Source of the DNA: Planctomycetaceae bacterium
GTDB taxonomy: Bacteria > Planctomycetota > Planctomycetia > Pirellulales > Thermoguttaceae
DNA: 5,394 bases
Reading direction: 5' to 3'
Assembly (NCBI GenBank): GCA_031259095.1
Contig: JAIRLW010000070.1
Location: 1-5,394, forward strand
The notes below the pieces were generated by a model. The model was not told where the DNA came from. It did not search any database and was given only the letters and a program-made list of their open reading frames with translations. A program made the translations under genes and the position numbers. Shown one piece after another: positions 1-5,253 of this stretch (position 1 is its first letter; the number at the start of each line of letters is the position of its first letter).

Positions 1-2
1 GT

Positions 3-323
3 TTTGGTACTTTTCGTACGGCTTGTGAATTTCCAGAACGTTTTACCGCAATTATTCCTGTTGCAGGCGGCGGTGAAGTCGAAAAAGCCGAACAATTAAA
101 AAATGTACCAACATGGGCATTTTACGGTAACGCCGATGATGTTGTTTCTTATGAAAGTTCATCGAAAATGATTGATGCCATGCAAACCGCCGGATGCCGC
201 GAAGCAAAATTAACAACATTACACGGCGCCGGTCACGGAATCATGCACGAAGTTTACCCAAAACCTGAAATTTATCGATGGTTCTTAACAAAAGAAAATA
301 ACCGCAGTCACTTTAAAAAATAG
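3..323 (+). CDS. Alpha/beta-hydrolase, C-terminal part (5' end outside window)
   Basis: An open frame enters from the left edge and gives 106 residues before TAG. The first residues (FGTFRTACEFPERFTAIIPV) match the segment that directly follows the nucleophile elbow (GxSxGG) in esterases and 'predicted peptidases' of the COG4099/dienelactone-hydrolase type, so the catalytic serine should lie just upstream of base 1. An acid-residue strand (PTWAFYGNADDVV, with Asp45 or Asp46 of the visible part) and the catalytic-histidine loop (LHGAGHGIM, His78) are both present. The ending PEIYRWFL is the usual last helix. This describes a serine hydrolase acting on an ester or amide; the substrate cannot be told. 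Any signal peptide would be outside the window. The frame looks intact to its stop. The family call rests on recalled motif patterns, not a search. Confidence 0.85.
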   Translation, partial: FGTFRTACEFPERFTAIIPVAGGGEVEKAEQLKNVPTWAFYGNADDVVSYESSSKMIDAMQTAGCREAKLTTLHGAGHGIMHEVYPKPEIYRWFLTKENNRSHFKK

Positions 324-326
324 ATA

Positions 327-354
327 TTGACAAGATTTGCCGGCTTTTTATACT
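327..354 (+). promoter_or_regulatory. Near-consensus sigma70-type promoter after the hydrolase gene
   Basis: A perfect -35 box TTGACA (327-332) is followed by a 16-base spacer and TATACT (349-354), one mismatch from TATAAT. Transcription would start near 361 and run into the transposase relic. It begins four bases after the hydrolase stop codon, so it may once have served a gene now replaced by the insertion sequence remnant, or it may be part of the remnant. Box matches are seen directly; activity is inferred. Confidence 0.5.
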
Positions 355-378
355 GATGATCACGAGGTCAACTTATGA

Positions 379-814
379 ATGCCTATCACTTATCACAAGC
401 CGAAACATGTTCCCGGAAAATACGATTACGGATTTTACGAATTCAGTGAACGCTCAATCGGTCTTACGATTGTTACAAAAGATATTAAAATTTTATCGTC
501 AAAAAACAATTCCTCTTTTTGTGGACAATGCCGCTTATGACAAGTCAAGGTTGGTGAAGAAATGGTTGAAGAAACATAAGAATATCCGTTTGCATTTTTT
601 ACCGGCATATAGCCCGAACTTAAATCTGATCGAACGATTGTGGGGCTTTTTCAAGAAAACAATTTTATACAATAAGTCTATCGAAAAGTTTTCCGACTTT
701 CAAGAATCATGCCGAAGCTTTTTTCGTTATCAAAAAAAGTATGCGGAGAACTTGCGCACACTCGTCACCGATAACTTTCATCTCTTCAAAAAAAACGATT
801 TTCAAAAAGGATAG
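379..814 (+). pseudogene. IS630-family transposase relic (internal deletion and frame change)
   Basis: The longest open frame (from 356, or in-frame from about 446) encodes the C-terminal half of an IS630/Tc1-like DDE transposase. VNAQSVLRLLQKI is followed by the second catalytic aspartate in LFVDNAAYD (codon 524-526), then LHFLPAYSPNLNLIERLW with the catalytic glutamate (codon 632-634). There are 35 residues between them, fitting the DD34-35E class. The tail (DFQESCRSFFRYQKKY..LRTLVTDNFHL) is also typical of the family. A second family motif, ITYHKPKHVPGKYD (385-426), appears just upstream but in a different frame. It normally lies about 80 residues before the NAQS block, so the stretch with the first catalytic Asp (FxDGVHP type) has been deleted at roughly 425-446, changing frame. 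The N-terminal helix-turn-helix region is absent. The element is therefore dead. No clear terminal inverted repeats were found around it. Confidence 0.88.
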
Positions 815-1211
815 GGGATACTTCGGGATGTTTTCGGAACCAATCACATAATTCGTACTCATCTTGTCTCCAATCAATACAACTGCCTAATAAATATTGA
901 TGACCGTTTTTCGAACCACCAACAAAGTCATTGAAGTAGACCAACAAATGAGGAATAAATCAGTGAACTGTTCATAGCATTCCCAACAAAGAACATTGCC
1001 AAACAGGATTGCGGTATTATAAACTGTCTAAACAGACCTGTAAATCTTTTCTCTAAAAAATTTTTTGAAAAATTGCCTAGCGTTTACAGGCTGATTGTTA
1101 ATTTATGTAATCAAAGATAGATAACCTTTCAGCGAAAGGATTGCCTACCTGATATTGACCAGACAGCGACCTCACAAATTCCGAAACAATCAGAGCAATA
1201 ACATTTTTCGG
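815..1211. other. Intergenic region without a convincing gene
   Basis: About 400 bases lie between the transposase relic and the 3' end of the convergent asparagine-synthetase-like gene. I see no supported coding frame or RNA gene. Small structures are present: a tight 6-bp hairpin CCTTTC/GAAAGG at 1125-1139, and an 8-bp inverted repeat CCTGTAAA (1039-1046) / TTTACAGG (1083-1090) enclosing an A/T-tract palindrome. The 1125-1139 hairpin lies about 73 bases past the minus-strand stop but has only an interrupted T-run on that strand, so it is at best a weak terminator. Part of this stretch may be eroded insertion-sequence DNA. Confidence 0.6.
1039..1090. repeat. Inverted repeat around an A/T-tract palindrome
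   Basis: CCTGTAAA at 1039-1046 is the exact reverse complement of TTTACAGG at 1083-1090. The enclosed segment contains CTCTAAAAAATTTTTT (1051-1066), which is identical over 16 bases to 4660-4675 in the left end of the MITE-like element. The AT-tract makes chance likely for most of that match. It may be a decayed mobile-element end or only a fold in the transcript. Confidence 0.3.
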
Positions 1212-2939
1212 TTACCGGCAAAATGTTTTGTGCCAGAGATCGTAACAGAGAAGAGTCCAGAGAAACCAATTTGGTGTTGCAAGAATTTGTTGTTTGGCTT
1301 TGGGAGTTAACCAAGATTGGGCGTCGATCTGTTGAACCGCATCGTACAAACAACCGCCGGGAGCAAGCCATGAAAAAATCGGTTGACCAAAACCAAGTTT
1401 AGGACGACGACTAAACTCTTCGGGAACATGTCGCGCTAACGCTTTTTTCAAAATCTGTTTCGGATTACCATGAACAAACCGCGCGTCCATCTGAATATTT
1501 GAAACAACACGAATCAGTCGGGAATCCTGAAACGGATTGTACATCTCAACTCCGTGCAAATGAAACATCGAACACCAATATGTCGCCGTCGCAATCCCTT
1601 CGCCGAAAAAACCAATCAACTGAGCGCGAAGCAAACTATGCGGATCATCGTTTGAACGCAACGGAATTGCCATTTGATCAAGAATATCTCGCCGGTAACG
1701 CATCGCATCAAGCATTCCGTTACGCCCAAACAATTCCTCCACACGGTTAAAATCGGTAAATGTTGCCGCGTTATTTTGCGGATGTTGCGGATAATCAAAA
1801 TCGGTAACATGATTCGCCAGACGAAGAATCGACGCATGATAATTTTGCGGTTTGATTCGGTCAAGGAGTGTTGCCGCAAAGGATCGGATAATCGGTACAG
1901 GAATTTTACGCTGCCAAAGTAACGCCGAAAGAATATCGTCGGGGCAACTGTTACCAAACATTCCATCCGCTCCTTCACCGCAAATTCCGGCGTCAAACCC
2001 AGCCTTTTTCATTCCCTCCGCAAGTGTTGCAAAATAAAACGACTGAACATGATTAGGCATTTCTCCGGTTTGCGAAAAAATGTTACACATCTCTTCCGCA
2101 CGTAACGGTTGTTGATCAATATTCAGATGTTCAGTTCCGAGTTGACGGACAGCGCTAATAGTGTAATCGAAATCAGGCTTTGTGTACGGATGATTCAGAA
2201 CAACAGCGGCGCTTTGCGGAAGTCGCCGCGTTTCAAATTTTCGCCAGATTTTGTTCCAATGTGCTTGCAGAATCATACTGTCAACGCCGCCCGAAAGCAG
2301 AACCGCCGAATTCGGTTTCCGCAAATACCAATCACAAAGCATTTCGTCAAGAACAACCTCTGTCCGGTCAATTGATTCTGTTTCATTCGTTTGATGCGTT
2401 TCGTTAAACATGGGCATCGTCAGAAGTTGCCGACGCTGTAACACTCCCGATTTCCACGAAACCATTTCACCGGGAAGCAACTTAAAAATTCCGTCGAAAA
2501 GCGTGCGGCGTCCCGGAATAATTCGGTACAAAAACAAAACCGGAAGCATCCGTTCATCAGGACGAAGCGAAAGACCACTGCGACGGGCAAGTGTTGCCAG
2601 ATTACTTCCGAAACAAAAACCATTGACGGTTTGAGCATAATAAGTATCGTAACTTCCAACAAGATGACGATACAATAACACTGTTCGACGAACAACATCA
2701 ACTAAAACCAGAACAAAATTCCCTTCCAATCCGTCCACTGAAAGCGTTCCCGTTTCGCAATACGAATCCAGCAGTTCCTGCGATGTTTTGCCGGTTTGAC
2801 TGGTTCTATTGATTCTATTAATTAAAAGACCTTGAACCAATAAGGATGTTTCATTTTTAGAAACGAAATCCATACAAGAATCGGTTCCTTCCCAAGCATG
2901 AAGTTTATTGTCCGAAAAAAAACCGAAAAAATCAATCAT
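1212..2939 (-). CDS. Asparagine-synthetase-like amidotransferase lacking the glutaminase cysteine
   Basis: 575 residues from ATG at 2939; a TTG five codons upstream is possible but less likely. The ATG start aligns the protein as MIDFFGFF against the MC(S/G)IFGVF start of AsnB enzymes, placing Ile where the glutaminase nucleophile Cys should be. The Gln-pocket motifs RGPD and NGEIYN are also not found, although later parts of this domain remain recognisable: LEGNFVLVLVD at 70-80, FCFGSNLATLA and IIPGRRTLFDGIFKLLPGEM. The C-terminal synthetase domain keeps the PP-loop SGGVDS (216-221), CGEGADGMFG (about 320-329), HGVEMYNPFQDSRL (462-475) and RPKLGFGQPIFSWL (512-525) with the conserved lysine. 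It should adenylate a carboxylate with ATP and form an amide with free ammonia, ammonia from a partner, or a substrate amine. Beta-lactam synthetases and lasso-peptide cyclases also have degenerate N-terminal domains. No precursor peptide or leader peptidase is visible nearby. An upstream GGA ten bases before the ATG is a weak ribosome site. Family confidence is high; substrate unknown. Confidence 0.85.
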   Translation of the reverse strand: MIDFFGFFSDNKLHAWEGTDSCMDFVSKNETSLLVQGLLINRINRTSQTGKTSQELLDSYCETGTLSVDGLEGNFVLVLVDVVRRTVLLYRHLVGSYDTYYAQTVNGFCFGSNLATLARRSGLSLRPDERMLPVLFLYRIIPGRRTLFDGIFKLLPGEMVSWKSGVLQRRQLLTMPMFNETHQTNETESIDRTEVVLDEMLCDWYLRKPNSAVLLSGGVDSMILQAHWNKIWRKFETRRLPQSAAVVLNHPYTKPDFDYTISAVRQLGTEHLNIDQQPLRAEEMCNIFSQTGEMPNHVQSFYFATLAEGMKKAGFDAGICGEGADGMFGNSCPDDILSALLWQRKIPVPIIRSFAATLLDRIKPQNYHASILRLANHVTDFDYPQHPQNNAATFTDFNRVEELFGRNGMLDAMRYRRDILDQMAIPLRSNDDPHSLLRAQLIGFFGEGIATATYWCSMFHLHGVEMYNPFQDSRLIRVVSNIQMDARFVHGNPKQILKKALARHVPEEFSRRPKLGFGQPIFSWLAPGGCLYDAVQQIDAQSWLTPKAKQQILATPNWFLWTLLCYDLWHKTFCR

Positions 2940-3009
2940 GAGTTTTGATTCCAAATATGTTATCTGCTGAATAATTTAACACAAACTATTACATAAATGC
3001 AAGAAGTAT

Positions 3010-3038
3010 AGTATATCAAATGTTGCCTATTTTGCCAA
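3010..3038 (-). promoter_or_regulatory. Promoter for the asparagine-synthetase-like gene
   Basis: Read on the minus strand, TTGGCA (3038-3033) is followed by exactly 17 bases and TATACT (3015-3010). Each box is one mismatch from the sigma70 consensus. A second overlapping TATACT lies at 3010-3005. The start would be near 3003, leaving an untranslated leader of about 64 bases before the ATG at 2939. Spacing, strand and position fit well; activity is inferred. Confidence 0.6.
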
Positions 3039-3097
3039 GATCATTTCAGACTTGTGTGGTATAACGCGGGCAATGCCTACGCTAATGCTGATGCTGA

Positions 3098-3117
3098 TGT
3101 CCCCCTTCGGGGCGACA
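3098..3117 (+). other. Hairpin with C(UUCG)G tetraloop
   Basis: TGTCCCCC and GGGCGACA form an 8-position stem with a single C-C mismatch, closed by TTCG with the stabilising C-G closing pair. In RNA this is one of the most stable loop types. The following bases (ATTTGTTTAATATTTTG) are T-rich but interrupted, so it could be a weak terminator of a plus-strand leader RNA or a structured element in the untranslated region of the lysA-like gene. The structure is read directly; the role is unknown. Confidence 0.45.
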
Positions 3118-3267
3118 ATTTGTTTAATATTTTGATTATTTGCGTGAATGTCGAAAAAAAACTCAAGATTAATTTGTCATCGCAACACTTGATTGATAAA
3201 TGATTTACACGATTTCAGAGATCAGCAGCATCATCATACGTCAGGGATTCCTCCTCATCACATTTTC

Positions 3268-3296
3268 TGCTATGATATGTCTATGATATGATATGT
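3268..3296 (+). promoter_or_regulatory. Possible extended -10 promoter and TATGATATG repeats before the lysA-like gene
   Basis: TGCTATGAT (3268-3276) fits an extended -10 element (TG, one base, then TATGAT), which can act without a good -35 box; none is evident at 17 bases upstream. The same bases belong to a short repeat: CTATGATATG at 3270-3279 and 3281-3290, and ATGATATGT again at 3288-3296. Transcription would start near 3283 and leave about 120 bases of leader. This is the best candidate I see for the plus-strand gene, but it is weak. Confidence 0.3.
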
Positions 3297-3403
3297 TTTG
3301 TCTTGATTTTTAATATGGTTGTTTTTTTTGAATGTAGTCTTCGTCCTTATACGCCATTCGCGTGAATGGTTACATTTATTTAACTTTACTTTGCATCCGT
3401 AAC

Positions 3404-4654
3404 ATGTTTTCTAAAACACTTCCATTTGACCGTGAGTTTATTGAAAAATTAGCCGAACAGTATCCGACGCCGTTTTATCTTTATGACGAAAAAACACTTC
3501 GCCGTAATGCCCGATTGTTTACGGAATCTTTTGCGTGGAACACCGGTTTTAAGGAATTTTTTGCGATTAAAGCCAATCCGAATCCTGAATTGCTCAAAAT
3601 TCTGAAAACAGAATCGTTGGGCGGTGATTGTTCCAGTTTGCCGGAATTACTGATTTGTGAACGAGTCGGGATGAACGGTGAAGAAATTATGTTTACGTCG
3701 AACAATACTCCGGCAACAGAATTCATCAAAGCAAAAAAACTCGGAGCCATTATTAATCTCGACGATCTAGCGCATCTGGAATTTTTAGAACATCACGCCG
3801 GATTACCCGATTTAATTTCATTTCGCTGGAACCCCGGAGCGTTGCGGGATGTTGAAAGCGTTATTGGCAATCCGGTTGAAGCCAAATACGGTTTGACAAC
3901 CGATCAGATTTTCGAAGGTTTTGCGATGGCAAAACGAAAAGGAATTAAACGTTTTGGACTTCATACGATGGTTGCGTCGAATATGCTTCAAAACGAATTT
4001 TTCCACTATACCGCAAAAACGGTCTTTGAACTTGTTTTGGAAATTGAACGTCGGGTTGGAGTCCGAATTGAATTTGTCAATCTTGGCGGTGGTTTTGGGG
4101 TTGCTTACCGACCGGAACAAACGCCGCTTGACCTGAAACGCGTTGCCGAAATGATTCACGAAGAATACGACAAACTGATTATTCCAAGCAATCTATCGCC
4201 GCTGAAAATTTTTACCGAATCCGGCAGACTTGTTGCCGCCGAATCGGGAACGCTGCTCACTCGCGTGATTCACGAGAAAAATATTTACAAGCGTTATATT
4301 GGAGTTGATGCGTGTATGGCGAATTTGATGCGTCCGGGCATGTACGGAGCGTATCATCATATTACGGCGCTAGGCAAACCGGAACATTCCGGGCTTGCGG
4401 TTGAAACGGTGGATGTTGTCGGTTCACTTTGTGAAAATTGTGCTAAATTTGCGGTTGATCGGGCATTACCTAAGATTGAAATTGGCGATCTTTTGGCGAT
4501 TCACGATGCCGGAGCACACGGTTACGCAATGGGATTCCAGTACAACGGCAAACTCCGCTGTGCCGAGTTATTGCTTCAAGAAAATGGAACGGTACGAATG
4601 ATCCGCCGCGCCGAAACTCCCGACGACTACTTTGCAACTCTTATATTAAAATAG
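3404..4654 (+). CDS. lysA: Diaminopimelate decarboxylase family protein (PLP-dependent, fold III)
   Basis: 416 residues from ATG at 3404. A GTG 14 codons upstream extends the frame, but the family-like sequence begins around FDREFIEKLAEQYPTPFYLYD, and neither start has a clear Shine-Dalgarno site. The protein has the TIM-barrel plus beta-domain order of group IV decarboxylases: PLP-lysine in EFFAIKANPNP (Lys56), LGGDCSSLPEL, glycine loop NLGGGFGV (227-233) for the PLP phosphate, TESGR (271-275), the inter-subunit CEN motif (Cys343-Glu344), and GAHGYAMGFQYNG (370-382). LysA removes carbon dioxide from meso-diaminopimelate to give L-lysine in the cytoplasm, usually as a homodimer. Residues 185-193 read GLHTMVASN where classical LysA has GLHCHIGSQ, and GAHG replaces GAYG. 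I recall both variants from a distinct LysA subfamily, so they need not mean loss of activity. A carboxynorspermidine or ornithine-type substrate is not excluded. Its stop codon overlaps the first base of the inserted repeat element. Confidence 0.85.
   Translation: MFSKTLPFDREFIEKLAEQYPTPFYLYDEKTLRRNARLFTESFAWNTGFKEFFAIKANPNPELLKILKTESLGGDCSSLPELLICERVGMNGEEIMFTSNNTPATEFIKAKKLGAIINLDDLAHLEFLEHHAGLPDLISFRWNPGALRDVESVIGNPVEAKYGLTTDQIFEGFAMAKRKGIKRFGLHTMVASNMLQNEFFHYTAKTVFELVLEIERRVGVRIEFVNLGGGFGVAYRPEQTPLDLKRVAEMIHEEYDKLIIPSNLSPLKIFTESGRLVAAESGTLLTRVIHEKNIYKRYIGVDACMANLMRPGMYGAYHHITALGKPEHSGLAVETVDVVGSLCENCAKFAVDRALPKIEIGDLLAIHDAGAHGYAMGFQYNGKLRCAELLLQENGTVRMIRRAETPDDYFATLILK
4650..4653. repeat. 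Left target-site repeat AATA
   Basis: AATA immediately precedes the terminal GGGAACC of the palindromic element and is repeated at 4823-4826 immediately after GGTTCCC. A 4-base direct repeat abutting both inverted-repeat tips is the expected signature of transposition, though AATA is easy to match by chance in this AT-rich context. Confidence 0.5.
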
Positions 4655-4822
4655 GGAACCTCTAAAAAATTTTTTTTAATCACCAAATGATTTGTCCCAA
4701 TTTGTCCCTAATGTCTCTTATGTCCCTAAAATTGAGCGAAGTTAAGAGACGATGGGGACAAGTGGGACAAATGATTTTTAAATCAAATTTGTGTTAAGAA
4801 AAAGTATTTTTAGAAGGTTCCC
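4654..4822. mobile_element. MITE-like palindromic element, 169 bp, inserted at the lysA-like stop codon
   Basis: The ends are near-perfect inverted repeats: GGGAACCTCTAAAAA at the left (from 4654), and GGGAACCTTCTAAAAA when the right end (to 4822) is read on the minus strand, differing by one inserted base. AATA flanks both tips. The interior is non-coding and itself palindromic (4685-4720 with 4742-4777). This is the layout of a non-autonomous miniature inverted-repeat element mobilised in trans. No transposase in the window has matching ends; the IS630 relic at 379-814 is not obviously its source. The first base of the element supplies the G of the TAG stop. Alternatively it is a repeated extragenic hairpin that works as an RNA structure. 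It would be recognised with certainty by further copies elsewhere in the genome. Confidence 0.65.
4685..4777. repeat. Long inner hairpin with TGTCCC repeats
   Basis: The left arm (4685-4720) contains ATTTGTCCCAATTTGTCCC and GTCTCTTA. The right arm (4742-4777) reads, on the opposite strand, ATTTGTCCCACTTGTCCCC and GTCTCTTA, so about 30 of 36 positions can pair around a loop of some 21 bases. Within the left arm and loop, TGTCCC or TGTCTC recurs at 4693, 4703, 4712 and 4721, a period of 9-10 bases, close to one DNA helical turn. The transcript of the lysA-like gene would fold into this stem directly after the stop codon. Confidence 0.7.
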
Positions 4823-4826
4823 AATA
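4823..4826. repeat. Right target-site repeat AATA
   Basis: This is the second copy of the AATA pair flanking the palindromic element. The next base is G (4827). Removing the element plus one AATA copy therefore restores AAAATAG followed by the terminator, and the lysA-like frame would still end in TAG. Confidence 0.5.
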
Positions 4827-4835
4827 GTATTTAGC

Positions 4836-4868
4836 GGCGTTATTTTTCAAGTAATAAAGCCTTTTTTT
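4836..4868 (+). terminator. Rho-independent terminator, probably of the lysA-like gene
   Basis: GGC-G-TTATT (4836-4844) pairs with AATAA-A-GCC (4853-4861) with a single G-A mismatch and an 8-base loop, followed directly by seven T residues (4862-4868). It stands 181 bases past the present stop codon. Without the inserted element and one AATA copy it would begin only 8 bases past the stop, the usual place for a gene's own terminator. Confidence 0.65.
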
Positions 4869-4922
4869 AACATGCTATAAAAAAATGATTAAAAAATATT
4901 AGAAAAATTTTTTTATCCCCCC

Positions 4923-4950
4923 TTGTATTTTGGTCGAAAAGGGCTATTAT
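4923..4950 (+). promoter_or_regulatory. Promoter of tRNA-Asn
   Basis: TATTAT (4945-4950), one mismatch from TATAAT, lies 19 bases before the mature tRNA 5' end. Sixteen bases upstream of it is TTGTAT (4923-4928), a partial -35 box matching in TTG. Transcription would start around 4957, leaving a 5' leader of about 13 bases for RNase P to remove. The flanking stretch 4869-4920 is very AT-rich and may act as an upstream element. Confidence 0.5.
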
Positions 4951-4969
4951 CTTGTTTTAACATTTTTGA

Positions 4970-5043
4970 TCCCTGGTAGCTCAGTTGGTTAGAGCGGCGG
5001 ACTGTTAATCCGTAGGTCGAAGGTTCGAGTCCTTCTCGGGGAG
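4970..5043 (+). tRNA. tRNA-Asn (anticodon GUU)
   Basis: A complete 74-base cloverleaf. The acceptor strands TCCCTGG (4970-4976) and TCGGGGA (5036-5042) pair with two G-T wobbles. The D stem is GCTC/GAGC with loop AGTTGGTTA. The anticodon stem GCGGA/TCCGT encloses loop CTGTTAA, with GTT at 5004-5006. The variable loop is AGGTC, the T stem GAAGG/CCTTC with loop TTCGAGT, and the discriminator G at 5043. The next bases are CCT, so CCA is not encoded and must be added by CCA-adding enzyme. It reads asparagine codons AAC and AAU. It stands as a single tRNA with its own promoter and terminator. Confidence 0.97.
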
Positions 5044-5044
5044 C

Positions 5045-5098
5045 CTGTGAAGGGAATAATTCTGAACATTGACAGGTTATTCCGCTGTGAATTTCACA
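5045..5098 (+). other. Structured 3' trailer between tRNA-Asn and its terminator
   Basis: GGAATAA (5053-5059) is the reverse complement of TTATTCC (5077-5083). CTGTGAA occurs as a direct repeat at 5045-5051 and 5085-5091, and TGTGAATTTCACA (5086-5098) is a palindrome. TTCACA can pair either with its neighbouring TGTGAA or with the distal copy at 5046-5051, enclosing the GGAATAA stem. This is probably the folded trailer of the precursor tRNA; no separate function is apparent. Confidence 0.4.
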
Positions 5099-5139
5099 AA
5101 AATCCTCCCTCTTTCTAATAGAAGAAGGGAGGATTTTTT
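5098..5139 (+). terminator. Strong Rho-independent terminator after tRNA-Asn
   Basis: AAAAATCCTCCCT (5098-5110) and AGGGAGGATTTTT (5126-5138) form a perfect 13-bp stem, and a small inner stem TTCT/AGAA extends it. The T-run at 5134-5139 is followed by further T-rich sequence. The A-run before the stem makes it symmetric, so it could also stop transcription arriving from the right. Confidence 0.9.
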
Positions 5140-5253
5140 ATTTTCTTACTCTCTCATTTTATCTATTCCTACATCGCCTGTAACAACAGCGATAAATGGC
5201 AAAAATTTGGTGCGCTAATAAGGTATAATATTTAGTCATCTTTCGTCTTTTTT

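Larger units (their letters stand above)
2940..3403. other. Divergent intergenic region between the two large genes
   Basis: 464 bases separate the divergent start codons. It holds the minus-strand promoter, three GCTGAT-like hexamers (GCTAAT GCTGAT GCTGAT, 3081-3098), a UUCG-capped hairpin, and repeats of TATGATATG around 3271-3296. No coding frame longer than about 20 codons with a ribosome site was found on either strand, and no lysine-riboswitch core could be recognised by eye. The unusual length for a two-promoter spacer leaves room for regulation of either gene. Confidence 0.6.

Noticed and set aside
352..375. TDDHEVN in frame 1 resembling the TDHEV segment of IS630 transposases
   Set aside because: In intact proteins that segment lies after the YHKPK motif, so the order is wrong; taken as chance.
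707..862. Minus-strand 51-codon frame starting ATG at 862 with GGAG seven bases or so upstream, running antisense through the transposase end
   Set aside because: It mostly overlaps a recognisable transposase in reverse, has no family resemblance and looks like a chance frame.
1125..1139. CCTTTC/GAAAGG hairpin as terminator of the asparagine-synthetase-like gene
   Set aside because: The stem is only 6 bp and the following minus-strand sequence has no continuous T-run; kept only as a note in the intergenic entry.
1129..1371. Open frames within the asparagine-synthetase-like and lysA-like genes on either strand (for example 1129-1371 minus, 1616-1996 minus, 2109-2375 plus, 3818-4159 minus)
   Set aside because: Composition and lack of any motif show they are shadows of the two real genes in other frames.
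2937..2954. TTG start at 2954 for the asparagine-synthetase-like gene
   Set aside because: The ATG at 2939 aligns better with the family N terminus and has a weak GGA upstream; the TTG has no ribosome site.
2940..3403. Search for a lasso-type precursor peptide or leader peptidase next to the cysteine-less asparagine synthetase
   Set aside because: No frame with a ribosome site and leader/core character was found in the flanking gaps; only frames of under about 20 codons exist.
3362..3403. GTG at 3362 as start of the lysA-like gene
   Set aside because: The extra 14 residues have no family match, and the first recognisable residues follow the ATG at 3404.
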